Assembly (NCBI RefSeq): GCF_032399705.1
Contig: NZ_CP135922.1
Coordinates: forward strand, 3,286,001 to 3,350,000
Length of the DNA stretch: 64,000 bases
From: Paenibacillus sp. BIC5C1
GTDB lineage: Bacteria; Bacillota; Bacilli; Paenibacillales; Paenibacillaceae
Direction of reading: 5' to 3'
The notes below the pieces were generated by a model. That model searched no databases and was not told where the DNA came from. It saw only the letters and a program-made list of their open reading frames with translations. The position numbers and the translations under genes were made by a program. This document shows, piece by piece, positions 16,886-26,790 of the stretch (position 1 is its first letter; every line of letters starts with the position of its first letter).

Positions 16886-17641
16886 ATGATGTTTAATGTT
16901 CTTGTTGTTGACGATGAGTGCGCTCAAAGAGAAGGCATTAAGGATTTGATCTCTCACTACGGCTTTCCCTTTCAAGTATTGGAAGCTGAGAACGGGATGA
17001 GCGCAGAGCGGATTCTGGTTCAGAACGCGATTGATATCCTCATCACCGACGTCAAAATGCCGCTTATGGACGGACTGGAGCTTAGCAAACAAGCCAGGAA
17101 AACGCAGCAGAACATAAAAATTGTCATCTGCAGCGGTTATGATGAATTTGAATATGCCCGCAGTGCGATTCGGCTGGGGGTAGTTAATTATTTGCTCAAG
17201 CCACTGGTCAGAGAAGAGTTTCTACAGGTGATAGAAGATATTACGCAAATCCGTCCTTTTGGCGGAGGTCCCGAACCGGAATCAGTGGAATCGAAGGTTA
17301 TTCGACAGGTGAAGGATTATGTAAAGGATAACCACCAGAGAGATATTTCATTGTCCGAGGCAGCCCATGATGTTTATTTATCGCCAGGGTATTTGAGCAT
17401 TTTGTTTAAAAAAGAGACCGGAGAAAACTTCTCGAAATATTTGACCGATTATCGTTTGCGGCGTGCAAGCCATCTGCTGGCTCATTCGAATATGAAAATC
17501 AATGATATTGCAGAGGCAGTTGGTATCGACAATCATTCTTATTTTGCCAAGCTGTTCAGAAATAGGTTCGGTGTCAGTCCGTTACAGTTCAGAGAGTGCG
17601 GGGTGCTTCATGATCGGATGGATCAAGAGCAAATTCAATGA
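16886..17641 (+). CDS. Response regulator, YesN type (REC + AraC HTH)
   Basis: The start is at ATG 16886 (or 16889), behind AAAGGAG; the frame is open further upstream but has no ribosome binding site there. Receiver domain at residues 1-120 with the acidic pair D9/D10, phospho-acceptor D55 in ITDVKMP and the conserved Lys in LLKPL. A double AraC HTH fills about 155-240 (SLSEAAHDVYLSPGYLSILFKK, then INDIAEAVGIDNHSYFAKLF). It partners the overlapping YesM-type kinase and should activate the neighbouring importer 2 and hydrolase genes when an oligosaccharide is sensed. Confidence 0.92.
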   Translation: MMFNVLVVDDECAQREGIKDLISHYGFPFQVLEAENGMSAERILVQNAIDILITDVKMPLMDGLELSKQARKTQQNIKIVICSGYDEFEYARSAIRLGVVNYLLKPLVREEFLQVIEDITQIRPFGGGPEPESVESKVIRQVKDYVKDNHQRDISLSEAAHDVYLSPGYLSILFKKETGENFSKYLTDYRLRRASHLLAHSNMKINDIAEAVGIDNHSYFAKLFRNRFGVSPLQFRECGVLHDRMDQEQIQ

Positions 17642-19262
17642 TATCAAGTTCCGAAACAAGCTGCTGCTGTCGCATTTGGTGATTGCACTCATTCCGATTC
17701 TTCTGCTGGGGTTGCTCTCCTTCATTCAGTCTTACCGAATTCAAATGAAGGAGTTGCGGAGCGAAGCAGAAGCGAGTCTGGAGCAGGTGTCTAACATTAT
17801 GGATTATAAGATTAATCGGTATAACACGTTAAGTGAGTTCATGGTGCTTAATCGGGACTTATCGCAAATATTTACGAAAGACTACGAAGAAAATTATTAT
17901 CATATGTACCTGGATTTCCGGGATATCCTGGAGCCGTTGATCTCGAACATCCGGCTGATGGATGATGATATTGAAGACATTACCTTTTATACGTCCGGGG
18001 AGTTATTGGGAATCCGCAATAATATTTTGCCAATCGGGGATCTCAAGAGCAAGTCCTGGTATGACGGATTTCGAGGCAGACGCTGGATTGTGGATGGGGA
18101 GAAGCTTTATCTCGTTCAGGAATTGATCAGCAATCCGAAAGACAGCAATTTCATGGTGATCTCCATTCAGCATGATAGCATCTTTGCAGACCTGGACAAT
18201 CTGTCGGAACATGTAGCCGTTTATATTGAGGATGCGAAGCAGCGTCTGATTTTTCAGGAAAACCACGAGCGTGCTGCTGTGGCCGCAGGTTCGAAAGTTG
18301 GGGAATCTGGCGATCTAAGTCTTAGCCGCTCACTCGCCAACAACGGATGGACCATTCACTATAATCTGCTGAATACCAATGCGTACGCCAATGCAATGAG
18401 TATTTTTCAAATTACGCTGTTTGTCATCATTCTCAGTCTGATTATTACCTTCCTGCTCATTTATGTCATTTCTAATAACTTTACGCAAAGAATTATCCAT
18501 ATCAAGAACAAGGTGGACAAGGTAGAACGGAACAATCTGGATGTGATTATCCGAAGTTCATCCAGGGATGAATTTGGTGAGCTGACTAACGGTATCGGGA
18601 AAATGCTGACAAGGATCAACAGCCTGATCTCCCAGGTGTATCATGCCGAGATCGCCAAGAAGGAGAGTGAATATAATAAGTTGATTAGTCAGATCAACCC
18701 TCACTTCCTGTACAACACACTTTCGTTTATACGCTGGAGGGCCGAGAAAAGGGCGGATATAGAAACGAGTTATATGGTATCTGCATTAGCCCGTTTCTAT
18801 AGGACAACACTTAACCAGGGGAAGAATATGGCCACCCTCAAGGATGAGGTTCAGCATATTAAGGCATATTTGGATTTGCAGCTCATCATGAACGATGGCC
18901 GATTTGATGTGGATTATCATATCAATGACGAGGTATTACATATCGAGGTGATTCATTTTATTTTGCAGCCTATTGTGGAGAACGCTATCAAGCATGGTTT
19001 TGTGGAGCCAGATGCGTCCGATTGTCACATTCACATTGCGGTTAGCCGGGTGGAAGAGGGGATTAAATTAACCGTTCGTGATAACGGTGTTGGCATGACG
19101 CCGATGCAGACAGCTGGCTTGTTAACAGGAGAGAACGGTGGATGTGGTGTTCGGAACGTTAATGACCGAATTAAGCTGTATTATGGTCGGGATTACGGGC
19201 TTGTTATCCATAGTGAGCCAGGCAGCGGAACGGAAGTGTCAATTGTCCTTCCTGCCCCTTGA
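17610..19262 (+). CDS. Sensor histidine kinase, YesM/LytS type
   Basis: ATG at 17610 overlaps the regulator gene by 32 bases. The protein has 550 residues: helix 1 at about 17-39, an extracellular sensor region (40-262), helix 2 at about 264-287, a HAMP linker, then the His_kinase domain with H365 in QINPHFLYN and an ATPase lid with N458 and DNGVGM (491-496). This is the standard layout of kinases that sense saccharides, often together with a binding protein. It phosphorylates the YesN-like regulator. Confidence 0.92.
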   Translation: MIGWIKSKFNDIKFRNKLLLSHLVIALIPILLLGLLSFIQSYRIQMKELRSEAEASLEQVSNIMDYKINRYNTLSEFMVLNRDLSQIFTKDYEENYYHMYLDFRDILEPLISNIRLMDDDIEDITFYTSGELLGIRNNILPIGDLKSKSWYDGFRGRRWIVDGEKLYLVQELISNPKDSNFMVISIQHDSIFADLDNLSEHVAVYIEDAKQRLIFQENHERAAVAAGSKVGESGDLSLSRSLANNGWTIHYNLLNTNAYANAMSIFQITLFVIILSLIITFLLIYVISNNFTQRIIHIKNKVDKVERNNLDVIIRSSSRDEFGELTNGIGKMLTRINSLISQVYHAEIAKKESEYNKLISQINPHFLYNTLSFIRWRAEKRADIETSYMVSALARFYRTTLNQGKNMATLKDEVQHIKAYLDLQLIMNDGRFDVDYHINDEVLHIEVIHFILQPIVENAIKHGFVEPDASDCHIHIAVSRVEEGIKLTVRDNGVGMTPMQTAGLLTGENGGCGVRNVNDRIKLYYGRDYGLVIHSEPGSGTEVSIVLPAP

Positions 19263-19302
19263 GTGCGTGTAATTCTATTAAAAACATAGCGGTAGTATTG
19301 AG

Positions 19303-19328
19303 GCGGTTGCTGCGGCAACCGCTTATTT
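19303..19328 (+). terminator. Intrinsic terminator after the YesMN pair
   Basis: Stem GCGGTTGC / GCAACCGC with a 4-base loop, followed by TTATTTATT. The weak T run may allow read-through. Confidence 0.6.
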
Positions 19329-19425
19329 ATTCCTGTTATAAACTTTTAATACCCAGAAATAAAGTAAATTGGAGGTCATAAAAAAAGTGTTACATATCCG
19401 AAAAATGTGGCATATACGCCATTTG

Positions 19426-19439
19426 TGAAAACGCATACA
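19426..19439. promoter_or_regulatory. cre-like site before importer 2
   Basis: TGAAAACGCATACA matches TGWAANCGNTNWCA at 13 of 14 positions and lies 41 bp before the importer 2 binding-protein gene. Catabolite repression of the locus is likely. Confidence 0.45.
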
Positions 19440-19480
19440 ATTTGGTTATCAAAAGCAAATCAGATAAAGGGGATGACAGG

Positions 19481-21118
19481 ATGAAGAAGCGCAGCAAGAT
19501 GGCTACGCTGCTGATCGGTAGCATGATGATGGCTGTGATCAGTGGCTGTACCGGAGGCACTAACGAGAGCGCACAACCGCAAATTTCAGAGCAGGACTAT
19601 GAACCTTATGGTAAATATGAGACACCCGTGGAATTTACGATTGGCCGAAATACCAATCATGTGAACAACCTGCCTTCTGGTGATACCATTGAAAACAATC
19701 TGGCTACACGCTATGTAGAAGACCGGGTGAACGTCAAGGCCAAGGTCGCTTGGGAAACAGATGATATGGATCAGAAACTGTCACTCTCGATGACGACAGG
19801 CGACCTGCCGGATGTCATGCTTGTCAGCCGTGAAATATTTAATCAACTGGTGGATAACGATCTCATCGCCGACATGACAGAGATTTATGAGAAGACAGCT
19901 TCCGAAGGTGTTAAAAATATTTATGGTTCTTACGGAGATTTACTGCTGAATCAGGTAAAGGTGGACGGCAAAATCATGGGTCTGCCCATGACGAATATCG
20001 GCAATCAGCATCAATTGCTGTGGGTCCGTAAGGATTGGGTGGATAAAGTAGGCGCGAAGCTGCCTGAATCCGTCGAGGATGTATGGAATCTCGCCAGAAC
20101 GTTTGTAGAGAAGGATGTCTCGGGAACAGGTAAGACCGTAGGCATGGTCATGGATTCGAATGCGATGAATTTTACGCCAATCTTTGCCGCGCATGGTGCC
20201 TTTCCCATGAACTGGATACAGAAAGACGGTCAGGTTGAGTATGGATCTGTTCAGCCTGAAGTAAAGCAAGCACTGACAGAACTGAGCGCCATGTATAAAG
20301 AAGGTTTGATTGATAAACAGTTTGCTGTCCGGTCGAACGAGGAGAAGGAAGCCCTAGTTATCAACGGACAGGCAGGAATGGTATTTAATCCATGGTGGAT
20401 CGGCTACACCAACTACAAGGATTCCATTAAGCAAGATCCTAAAGCAGTCTGGGTTGCCGTATCTGCACCAGTAGATGAGAATGGCAAGTTCAAGACGATC
20501 CGGCAAGATCCGGTGGGCGGCGGCATTGTCGTTGTGAAGAAGGACTTTGCGCATCCTGAAGCCATCATGAAATCAGTCAATTTAACAACGGATTTTCTGT
20601 ACTCCTTAACGGAAGACGCAATCAATTACAAGAAAGAGCATCCTGACGAGTTGCTGACCGATGCAAGCCGCTGGAACAATGATCCTACCCAGATTCCGAT
20701 GCAAGTCGATTATGATGATGTACTCAAGCGTTATTACGACGATCTGATCAAAGCAGATGAAGCCGGTGATGCTTCTGCTGTTCAGGAAGATCGAGTGGTT
20801 TCTTTCAAGGCCTATCAGGAATTCAAAGAGAAAGGAAATGCGATTGATGCAAACACCTACGGTGAATACCTCTCCCGGATCGAAGGGCAGCGTGAGGCGA
20901 ACAATCCAAACCTGGAAGTGATCCCCGCAGGCTTTTATGGGACAACTGAGACGATGAAGCTGAAGTGGGCGAATCTGCAGAAGCTAGAAGAGGAAACCAT
21001 GCTCAAGATCATTATGGGGGAAGCGCCTGTAGATGAATTCGATAAATTTGTCGACACTTGGAAACGTACGGGTGGCGATGAGATTACAGAGGAAGTTAAC
21101 GAGATGAGCAACAGATGA
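19481..21118 (+). CDS. ABC importer 2: oligosaccharide-binding lipoprotein
   Basis: Start at ATG 19481 behind AAAGGGG. The 545-residue protein has a lipoprotein signal with lipobox ISGC (Cys23). Large binding proteins of 500-560 residues paired with LplB/YtcP permeases bind complex plant or fungal glycan fragments in Paenibacillus and Bacillus (LplA group). Recognisable blocks are DLPDVMLVSREIFNQLVDNDLIADMT and AGMVFNPWWIGY. Lies between the YesMN pair and GH76, consistent with uptake of mannan fragments. Confidence 0.92.
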   Translation: MKKRSKMATLLIGSMMMAVISGCTGGTNESAQPQISEQDYEPYGKYETPVEFTIGRNTNHVNNLPSGDTIENNLATRYVEDRVNVKAKVAWETDDMDQKLSLSMTTGDLPDVMLVSREIFNQLVDNDLIADMTEIYEKTASEGVKNIYGSYGDLLLNQVKVDGKIMGLPMTNIGNQHQLLWVRKDWVDKVGAKLPESVEDVWNLARTFVEKDVSGTGKTVGMVMDSNAMNFTPIFAAHGAFPMNWIQKDGQVEYGSVQPEVKQALTELSAMYKEGLIDKQFAVRSNEEKEALVINGQAGMVFNPWWIGYTNYKDSIKQDPKAVWVAVSAPVDENGKFKTIRQDPVGGGIVVVKKDFAHPEAIMKSVNLTTDFLYSLTEDAINYKKEHPDELLTDASRWNNDPTQIPMQVDYDDVLKRYYDDLIKADEAGDASAVQEDRVVSFKAYQEFKEKGNAIDANTYGEYLSRIEGQREANNPNLEVIPAGFYGTTETMKLKWANLQKLEEETMLKIIMGEAPVDEFDKFVDTWKRTGGDEITEEVNEMSNR

Positions 21119-21221
21119 CAACTGCGTGAGCTTAGGTGCGGAAGCCTGATTGTGGACTTTCGCACGGGCTTTCGCCGATAAAGCCTGTCCAATTAGGCAC
21201 ATGATGGAGGTGGAAAGGACA

Positions 21222-22172
21222 ATGGCCCAAATGGAAACAACCGTTAATCAAGAGCGGGAAATGCGTTACGGGAGGAAAAAGAAACGTAAAACGTTTGATG
21301 AAATGACCTATCATTTTATGCTGCTGCCTGGCATGATCATGCTGTTCATTTTCTCAATTGTACCGATGTTCGGGGTTGTGATGGCATTCCAAAAGTTCAT
21401 TCCTGCCAAAGGAATATTCGGGTCCAAATGGGCAGGGCTATCCAATTTCACGTATATGTTTCAACTGCCTGACGCGAAGCAGATTTTCATTAACACATTG
21501 GTCATCGCAGTTGGAAAGATTGCTCTAGGATTGATTGTACCCATCATTTTCGCTCTGCTGTTAAACGAGGTGCGACTGAAAGTATTCAAGAGTACAATTC
21601 AAACCATCGTCTATTTGCCGCATTTTATGTCCTGGGTGGTTCTGGGCACGATGCTGACCATGATCTTTTCCTTCGATGGTATGGTGAACAACTTCCTTGA
21701 GTTTCTCGGACTGGAGCGAATTATGTTCTTGGCAAGTAATGGCTGGTTCAGGCCGCTGCTCATTGTGACGGATACGTGGAAGGAATTTGGCTATGGGACG
21801 ATAGTCTATCTGGCTGCATTAACGGCAATTAATCCTGCATTGTACGAATCAGCCGCAATGGACGGCGCAAGTCGCTGGAAACAGACGCTGAATATCACGC
21901 TTCCGGGTATGTTCCCGACGATTATCCTGCTGGGTACGCTGAGTCTTGGTAATGTACTGAATGCGGGTTTTGATCAGGTGTTTAACCTGTATAATCCGTT
22001 GGTATATGAAACGGGCGATATTATCGATACTTTTGTGTACCGTATGGGTCTGATCAACATGCAATATTCATTTGCAACAGCGATCGGACTGATGAAATCG
22101 GTGATCAGCTTTGTGCTGATTGTGATTTCCTACAGATTGGCTTCGAGGTATGCGGGGTACAGAATTTTCTAG
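21222..22172 (+). CDS. ABC importer 2: permease, LplB type
   Basis: The start is placed at ATG 21222 because GGAGGTGGAAAGG lies directly before it. The 316-residue protein has a charged N-terminus, then six predicted helices; the EAA loop reads ESAAMDGASRWKQTLNITLP. It ends with SYRLASRYAGYRIF, a usual LplB tail. No ATPase is encoded nearby. Confidence 0.93.
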   Translation: MAQMETTVNQEREMRYGRKKKRKTFDEMTYHFMLLPGMIMLFIFSIVPMFGVVMAFQKFIPAKGIFGSKWAGLSNFTYMFQLPDAKQIFINTLVIAVGKIALGLIVPIIFALLLNEVRLKVFKSTIQTIVYLPHFMSWVVLGTMLTMIFSFDGMVNNFLEFLGLERIMFLASNGWFRPLLIVTDTWKEFGYGTIVYLAALTAINPALYESAAMDGASRWKQTLNITLPGMFPTIILLGTLSLGNVLNAGFDQVFNLYNPLVYETGDIIDTFVYRMGLINMQYSFATAIGLMKSVISFVLIVISYRLASRYAGYRIF

Positions 22173-22182
22173 GAGGGTTAGC

Positions 22183-23070
22183 ATGATTCAATCCAAATCG
22201 CTCGGCTCCAGGCTATCCCGCCTGTTGATTATGTTTGCGTTAATTCTGATTACGTTCATGTCTTTGGCGCCGATTGTCAATACCATTATGGTGTCTGTCA
22301 GCAGCAGTACGGCTGTTAATGCAGGTCGGGTCTATTTTTTTCCGGTGGAGCTGAATTTCTCATCGTATGGCCAGATTCTGAATGATACGAAGTTTTGGAA
22401 GGCTTTTTTCATCTCGGTCGAGCGGGTGGTGCTTGGAGGAGCAATCAATATGTTTTTGACCATCCTCATGGCCTATCCGTTGTCACGAAGCATCACACAA
22501 TTCAGATCGAGAAACACATATATGTGGATTATTGTGTTTACAATGCTGTTCAGCGGCGGAATCGTACCCTGGTATATGGTTATCAGCAAGTTGGGGTTAA
22601 TCAACAGCATTTGGGCGCTAGTTTTGCCGGGGGCAGTTCCTGTCTTTAATGTAATTCTCCTTATGAACTTCTTCAAAGGAATTCCAAAGGAACTGGAAGA
22701 GGCCGCATTCATTGACGGTGCCAGTCCGCTTAAAATTCTGCTCAAAATCTTCATCCCCATTTCCATGCCGAGTCTGGCAACAATCATGCTGTTTGTCATT
22801 GTCGGGCACTGGAACAATTTCTTTGACGGGATCATTCTGATTAACGACAGCTCCAAAATCCCGCTCCAGACCTATCTGCAGCAGCTCAGCCTCACACGGG
22901 ACCAGATGCAGAATCTTTCAGTCGAACAGTTGCAGCAGTTCAATAAAATCTCCAATACAACGTTAAATTCTGCCAAAATTCTGGTATCCATGATTCCCAT
23001 TCTGCTGATTTATCCTTTTCTGCAACGTTATCTAATCCACGGAATCGTACTCGGAGCTGTAAAAGAATAG
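22183..23070 (+). CDS. ABC importer 2: permease, YtcP type
   Basis: ATG at 22183 with AGGAGGG 5 bases upstream, 10 bp after the LplB-like gene. The 295-residue protein has six predicted helices, EAA loop EEAAFIDGASPLKILLKIFIP and the closing GIVLGAVKE. Partner of the preceding permease. Confidence 0.93.
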   Translation: MIQSKSLGSRLSRLLIMFALILITFMSLAPIVNTIMVSVSSSTAVNAGRVYFFPVELNFSSYGQILNDTKFWKAFFISVERVVLGGAINMFLTILMAYPLSRSITQFRSRNTYMWIIVFTMLFSGGIVPWYMVISKLGLINSIWALVLPGAVPVFNVILLMNFFKGIPKELEEAAFIDGASPLKILLKIFIPISMPSLATIMLFVIVGHWNNFFDGIILINDSSKIPLQTYLQQLSLTRDQMQNLSVEQLQQFNKISNTTLNSAKILVSMIPILLIYPFLQRYLIHGIVLGAVKE

Positions 23071-23230
23071 TTCTGGTTATCAGCATCATTAGCCGTTCTG
23101 CCTGAGAAACGTGGGAGGGGGTGAAGGAACATCGTCAGGGAAAGGCGCGAACAGAGCTGGAGCAAGGGATTGACACTGCTTTACGAGTGAACTGTTAGTT
23201 AAACGTCGACTGGAGAAGGGAAGGGATCTG

Positions 23231-24370
23231 ATGAGCAAAAGGAAAATGGTGAGCCTCACGCTGGTAATCAGCATTATTCTGGTCACCACCATGGGGGCAA
23301 CAAGCGGTGGCAAGAATCGCTATGCCGATCAGGCGCAGTGGTCGCAAGAGAAGCTGCATGAGTACTACTGGAATGATGCATCCAAAATGATGAATAATGC
23401 TTATCCGTCAACACCAGAAGGTGAAAAGGCCTTGAATTACTGGTGGAAGGCTCATGCAGTCGATGCATTGGTGGACGGATTCGAACGTACAGGAGACAAA
23501 GCGTACACTGAACGTGCGGAAGAACTCGTTCGCAGTATCATTGCACGCAACGGTTCACTTCACAATGAATTCTACGATGATATGGAATGGCTCGCGCTCG
23601 CCGGGCTTCGTCTGTATGATGCAACAGGCAGTGAAGAGATGAAGGGATACGTAATGGAGCTGTGGGATGACATTAAGACCGCCTGGTGGGATGATGAGCT
23701 TGGCGGCATGGCTTGGAAAAAGGATCAGCGATATAACCGCAATGCGTGCTCCAGTGGGCCTGCCGCCATCTTGGCCGCAAGGCTGTATGAACATTTTGGC
23801 GATGTACGGGATCTGGAATGGGCCAAAAAAATATATGAATGGGAGAAACAATATCTGGTAAATCCGCAAACGGGCCTGGTAGCGGATGGTTTGGTGCTGA
23901 AGGAGGATGGCACACTGGATGTGAATGAAGCATGGATCTTCACATACAATCAAGGCACGTTTATCGGAGCGGGTGTTGAACTCTACCGGATAACAGGGAA
24001 GAAGACGTATTTGAAAGATGCCGAGAAAACGGCAGCAGGTTCTTTGAAGACCTTAACGGATGAGAAGACGGGCATATTTAAAGAGGATGGCGACGGCGAC
24101 GGTGCGTTGTTTAAAGGCATCCTGATCCGCTACATGGTTGAGTTATATGAAATTGGACATAACAAAAGTCTGAAAAAGGCGGTTTACCGTAACGCCGATG
24201 CCTTGCTGAAAGGTAGCCGGGATACTGGCTTATTCGGTCAAGCTTGGGGCAAAGCACCCCAGAACCCACTCGATCTTACCGCTCAGCTCAGCGGCGTATT
24301 TCTGCTGGAAGGAGCGGCTAAGCTGGAAGCAGGCAAAGTGGGTAAGCCAGATAAACCGGAAAAACCGTAA
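23231..24370 (+). CDS. GH76 endo-alpha-1,6-mannanase, secreted
   Basis: A 379-residue protein with a signal peptide of about 22 residues, then an (alpha/alpha)6 barrel. The GH76 catalytic pair is D116-D117 in NEFYDDMEWLALA, and SSGPAAILAARLYE and TYNQGTFIGAGVELY are further family blocks. GH76 enzymes cut alpha-1,6-mannan backbones as in yeast cell walls. It has no SLH domain or lipobox, so it should be released. The tail KPDKPEKP stops at TAA and, in frame beyond it, the next codons read KPVKK before another stop, so the linker-like end may have lost part of itself. Confidence 0.9.
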   Translation: MSKRKMVSLTLVISIILVTTMGATSGGKNRYADQAQWSQEKLHEYYWNDASKMMNNAYPSTPEGEKALNYWWKAHAVDALVDGFERTGDKAYTERAEELVRSIIARNGSLHNEFYDDMEWLALAGLRLYDATGSEEMKGYVMELWDDIKTAWWDDELGGMAWKKDQRYNRNACSSGPAAILAARLYEHFGDVRDLEWAKKIYEWEKQYLVNPQTGLVADGLVLKEDGTLDVNEAWIFTYNQGTFIGAGVELYRITGKKTYLKDAEKTAAGSLKTLTDEKTGIFKEDGDGDGALFKGILIRYMVELYEIGHNKSLKKAVYRNADALLKGSRDTGLFGQAWGKAPQNPLDLTAQLSGVFLLEGAAKLEAGKVGKPDKPEKP

Positions 24371-24533
24371 AAACCAGTGAAAAAGTAGGCATTTGAGTGG
24401 AAGATAGGCTAATTAGAAAAGTAATTATCGGAGGTCAGCGCCGTATGAGTCTTTCCAAGAGAAAGATCATGCGGTGCTGTTCTGTTCCGGTGTCACTGTT
24501 AAACGGTAAACAGCGGTGAGAGGTCTCATCAGA

Positions 24534-24574
24534 AAAAAGCATCGTACCCGATTCCTCAGGGTACGATGCTTTTT
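24534..24574. terminator. Bidirectional terminator between GH76 and GxGYxYP genes
   Basis: Perfect 16-bp stem AAAAAGCATCGTACCC / GGGTACGATGCTTTTT with a 9-base loop, serving the two converging genes. Confidence 0.9.
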
Positions 24575-24606
24575 ATGCGTTTGCAGATTCATTGTAAGTA
24601 TGGTTA

Positions 24607-26667
24607 TTACTTGCTAGGGGGTAAGTGGTAGCTTTCTCGGATTAAGGAGAAGTAGTCATCAGCACGGACAACCTTAAATTCTGTTCCAAGTTCTTCGGTG
24701 ATCGCCAGTGCATCGGATGGAGTCGTGCTCCATGCAAGCAATCCAAGGGAAACGAACAATGGGGACTTACCATCCCAATTCGCTTTCGCTTCATTCAGCA
24801 CTTGTAATCCGTCCTGCACCGTACTTATTCCACGAATCGTGGACACAGGCAGGCTATCGTCAACGATTTCCACACCATAGTTGTCTTCATAGCTGATGAA
24901 TAAGCCGGGCGCATGATAATCCTGTGCATAAGCCTTGGCTTTAAATGGCGAGAGAGGTACATTCTCGCTGTCTACACGGTTCAACACATAAGGGATGGTC
25001 ATGCCGGTCTTTTTCATATATTTTTCGGTCTGCTGCAAAAATTGCCGGAAGCTTGAGTCGGGCCATGGCTCTGGATAGAAGTATCCTGCACCGGACGGTC
25101 CTGCGATCAGCAGGTCATTCGGGGTTGCAGTGTTCACATAATAATTCAATATTGCTGGTGCGCCTTCGTAGAGAAGCGGGCTTGAGGTCCAGTTAATCGG
25201 AACCTTTCCTCTGGCCGGATCATCCCACATCACACGCATGCGATGCTGGTTATACTGGAAATTATCGCCTTCCGTAAAGGTATACGTTACATAGATTTTG
25301 TTCTCCAGCGCAGGTCGCGGAGATTTTTTCACCGGGGTGAGATTCGGTTTTGTTCCCGAGAAAACAGTCAGGTTGCTGAACCAATCGGCTGCGAGAACAT
25401 AGACACCATATCGAGATGCAATCTCAACGGAGCTGAACTCACCTTCGACATCATTGCTGAACCAGCCAAGGTAGGGAGTTCCGGGTTTTACTTCAGACAT
25501 GATCTTCTCGAAGAGTGCTTTTTGCTCAGGTACATTGGAATCCAGCCAGAATACCATCGCTTTATTAGCGACTGCATAATCCCTTAAATATGCATAAGGC
25601 TCCCGTTGCTCAGCGGAGAGAGGGCGGATATTGCCTGCGGATACTTTATACTGGTTCCACATGTCCACTTCAACCGTCAGGTTCTGAGTACCTGCGGGAG
25701 GAGTGAATTCATACACAAAATAATTGCCATTATCTGCAAAACGATGGCCGCCTTCTCCTTCGGCAACCTTGGAATTCTGTCTATCATACAGGAATTGTTC
25801 TTCTTCCGGTGTTCCTGCGATGAAGTTAGCGATCTCTTTTCCATCCGCCTTGACCGTAACCTCATGTACAGCCGGCCCCCAGCCATCCTGAGTAAAAGCG
25901 TCATCAAATCGGAGATATACCGAAGATTTTCCCAAGAGTGAAGAAAGATCCAGGGAATACGTATCACGGTTGCTTGCATCTCGAATCTGTTGTTTCTCCT
26001 CCGCAATCGTAACGAAGGATTCAGGCATGCCGGATGGGATGCGAATCGCTGTATCCGGATCGAGTCCAATTAACATCTGGTGATTCGTTTTCTTCCACAG
26101 ATTCTCATATTGCCAGGTATAGGCATCTATCCGATTATTGAATTTACCCCGCAGGTCATCCATAATCTTCAATTTGTAAGGAGCTTTGGACAATTTGGCT
26201 GCTAACTCGGGACTGGCAACCACAGCATTCTTCAGTCCTGCAAGCGTGGTTGCTACGTTGATCGTATCAGGTACGTTGGGATCATATACAATCATGCCTT
26301 TGACTTCGCTGCGATAAGCGGAGAACACTTCCCAATAATCCTGATGAAGCGTGTAAGGTACCTTGATGTCCTTAAGCCAGGTCAGTTTTCCTTCTTCCTG
26401 GGACTCAATCAGATAGATTCGGGGTTGCTCTCTGTTAACGATTCCCTGTAATGTTCCCAGCAACAATTTGATATCACCTGGCGCATCATAGATGTCGGCT
26501 GCATCCAAATGTTTCGGCTTTTTGAAACTTGGCAGTTCACGGTGTTTGGACCCATCAGTTTTAGCTGTCTGTACCTGTACATCCGTTTCCGAAGCTGAAG
26601 CTGCACCGGCGGTTAATGAAAAAGCGCATATGAAAGCTAAACAGAGCATCGTGAATCTACGAGCCAT
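24607..26667 (-). CDS. GxGYxYP-domain protein, putative secreted glycan enzyme
   Basis: A 686-residue protein with a clear signal peptide (MARRFTMLCLAFICAFSLTAG, cut near AASA). The namesake motif appears as SGAGYFYPEPW at about two thirds of the length, preceded by PNDLLIAG. GxGYxYP proteins occur in polysaccharide utilisation loci of Bacteroidetes and Firmicutes and are thought to be glycoside hydrolases, but no activity is firmly assigned that I know of. A region near residues 220-340 (AIRIPSGMPESFVTI ... VEVDMWNQYKVSAG) looks like an inserted beta-sandwich binding module. It is transcribed away from the GntR-LacI gene; the shared operator-like sequence at 26770 is about 105 bp before its start. 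Confidence 0.8.
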   Translation of the reverse strand: MARRFTMLCLAFICAFSLTAGAASASETDVQVQTAKTDGSKHRELPSFKKPKHLDAADIYDAPGDIKLLLGTLQGIVNREQPRIYLIESQEEGKLTWLKDIKVPYTLHQDYWEVFSAYRSEVKGMIVYDPNVPDTINVATTLAGLKNAVVASPELAAKLSKAPYKLKIMDDLRGKFNNRIDAYTWQYENLWKKTNHQMLIGLDPDTAIRIPSGMPESFVTIAEEKQQIRDASNRDTYSLDLSSLLGKSSVYLRFDDAFTQDGWGPAVHEVTVKADGKEIANFIAGTPEEEQFLYDRQNSKVAEGEGGHRFADNGNYFVYEFTPPAGTQNLTVEVDMWNQYKVSAGNIRPLSAEQREPYAYLRDYAVANKAMVFWLDSNVPEQKALFEKIMSEVKPGTPYLGWFSNDVEGEFSSVEIASRYGVYVLAADWFSNLTVFSGTKPNLTPVKKSPRPALENKIYVTYTFTEGDNFQYNQHRMRVMWDDPARGKVPINWTSSPLLYEGAPAILNYYVNTATPNDLLIAGPSGAGYFYPEPWPDSSFRQFLQQTEKYMKKTGMTIPYVLNRVDSENVPLSPFKAKAYAQDYHAPGLFISYEDNYGVEIVDDSLPVSTIRGISTVQDGLQVLNEAKANWDGKSPLFVSLGLLAWSTTPSDALAITEELGTEFKVVRADDYFSLIRESYHLPPSK

Positions 26668-26769
26668 GGCGAATTCACTCCTTGTAATAGTCAGAAATTA
26701 GAGCATGTGCCTTTGTAGTACCAACCCTCCTCTTGTGGCCAAAAGCCAATCCACACATCTCTATCCAAC

Positions 26770-26790
26770 ACATATTAAATATATTCATAT
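26770..26790. promoter_or_regulatory. Operator candidate for the GntR-LacI regulator (site 1)
   Basis: A 21-bp AT-rich sequence reading ACATATTAAATATATTCATA plus T, with core AATATATTC. It is identical except one base to 28193-28213. It lies in the 307-bp divergent gap 26668-26974, in which I see no gene and no other clear signal. Confidence 0.55.

Noticed and set aside
19373..19428. Good GGAGGT followed by a 13-codon GTG frame before importer 2
   Set aside because: The spacing of about 12 bases is too long and the peptide is tiny; it is probably a chance match in the leader.
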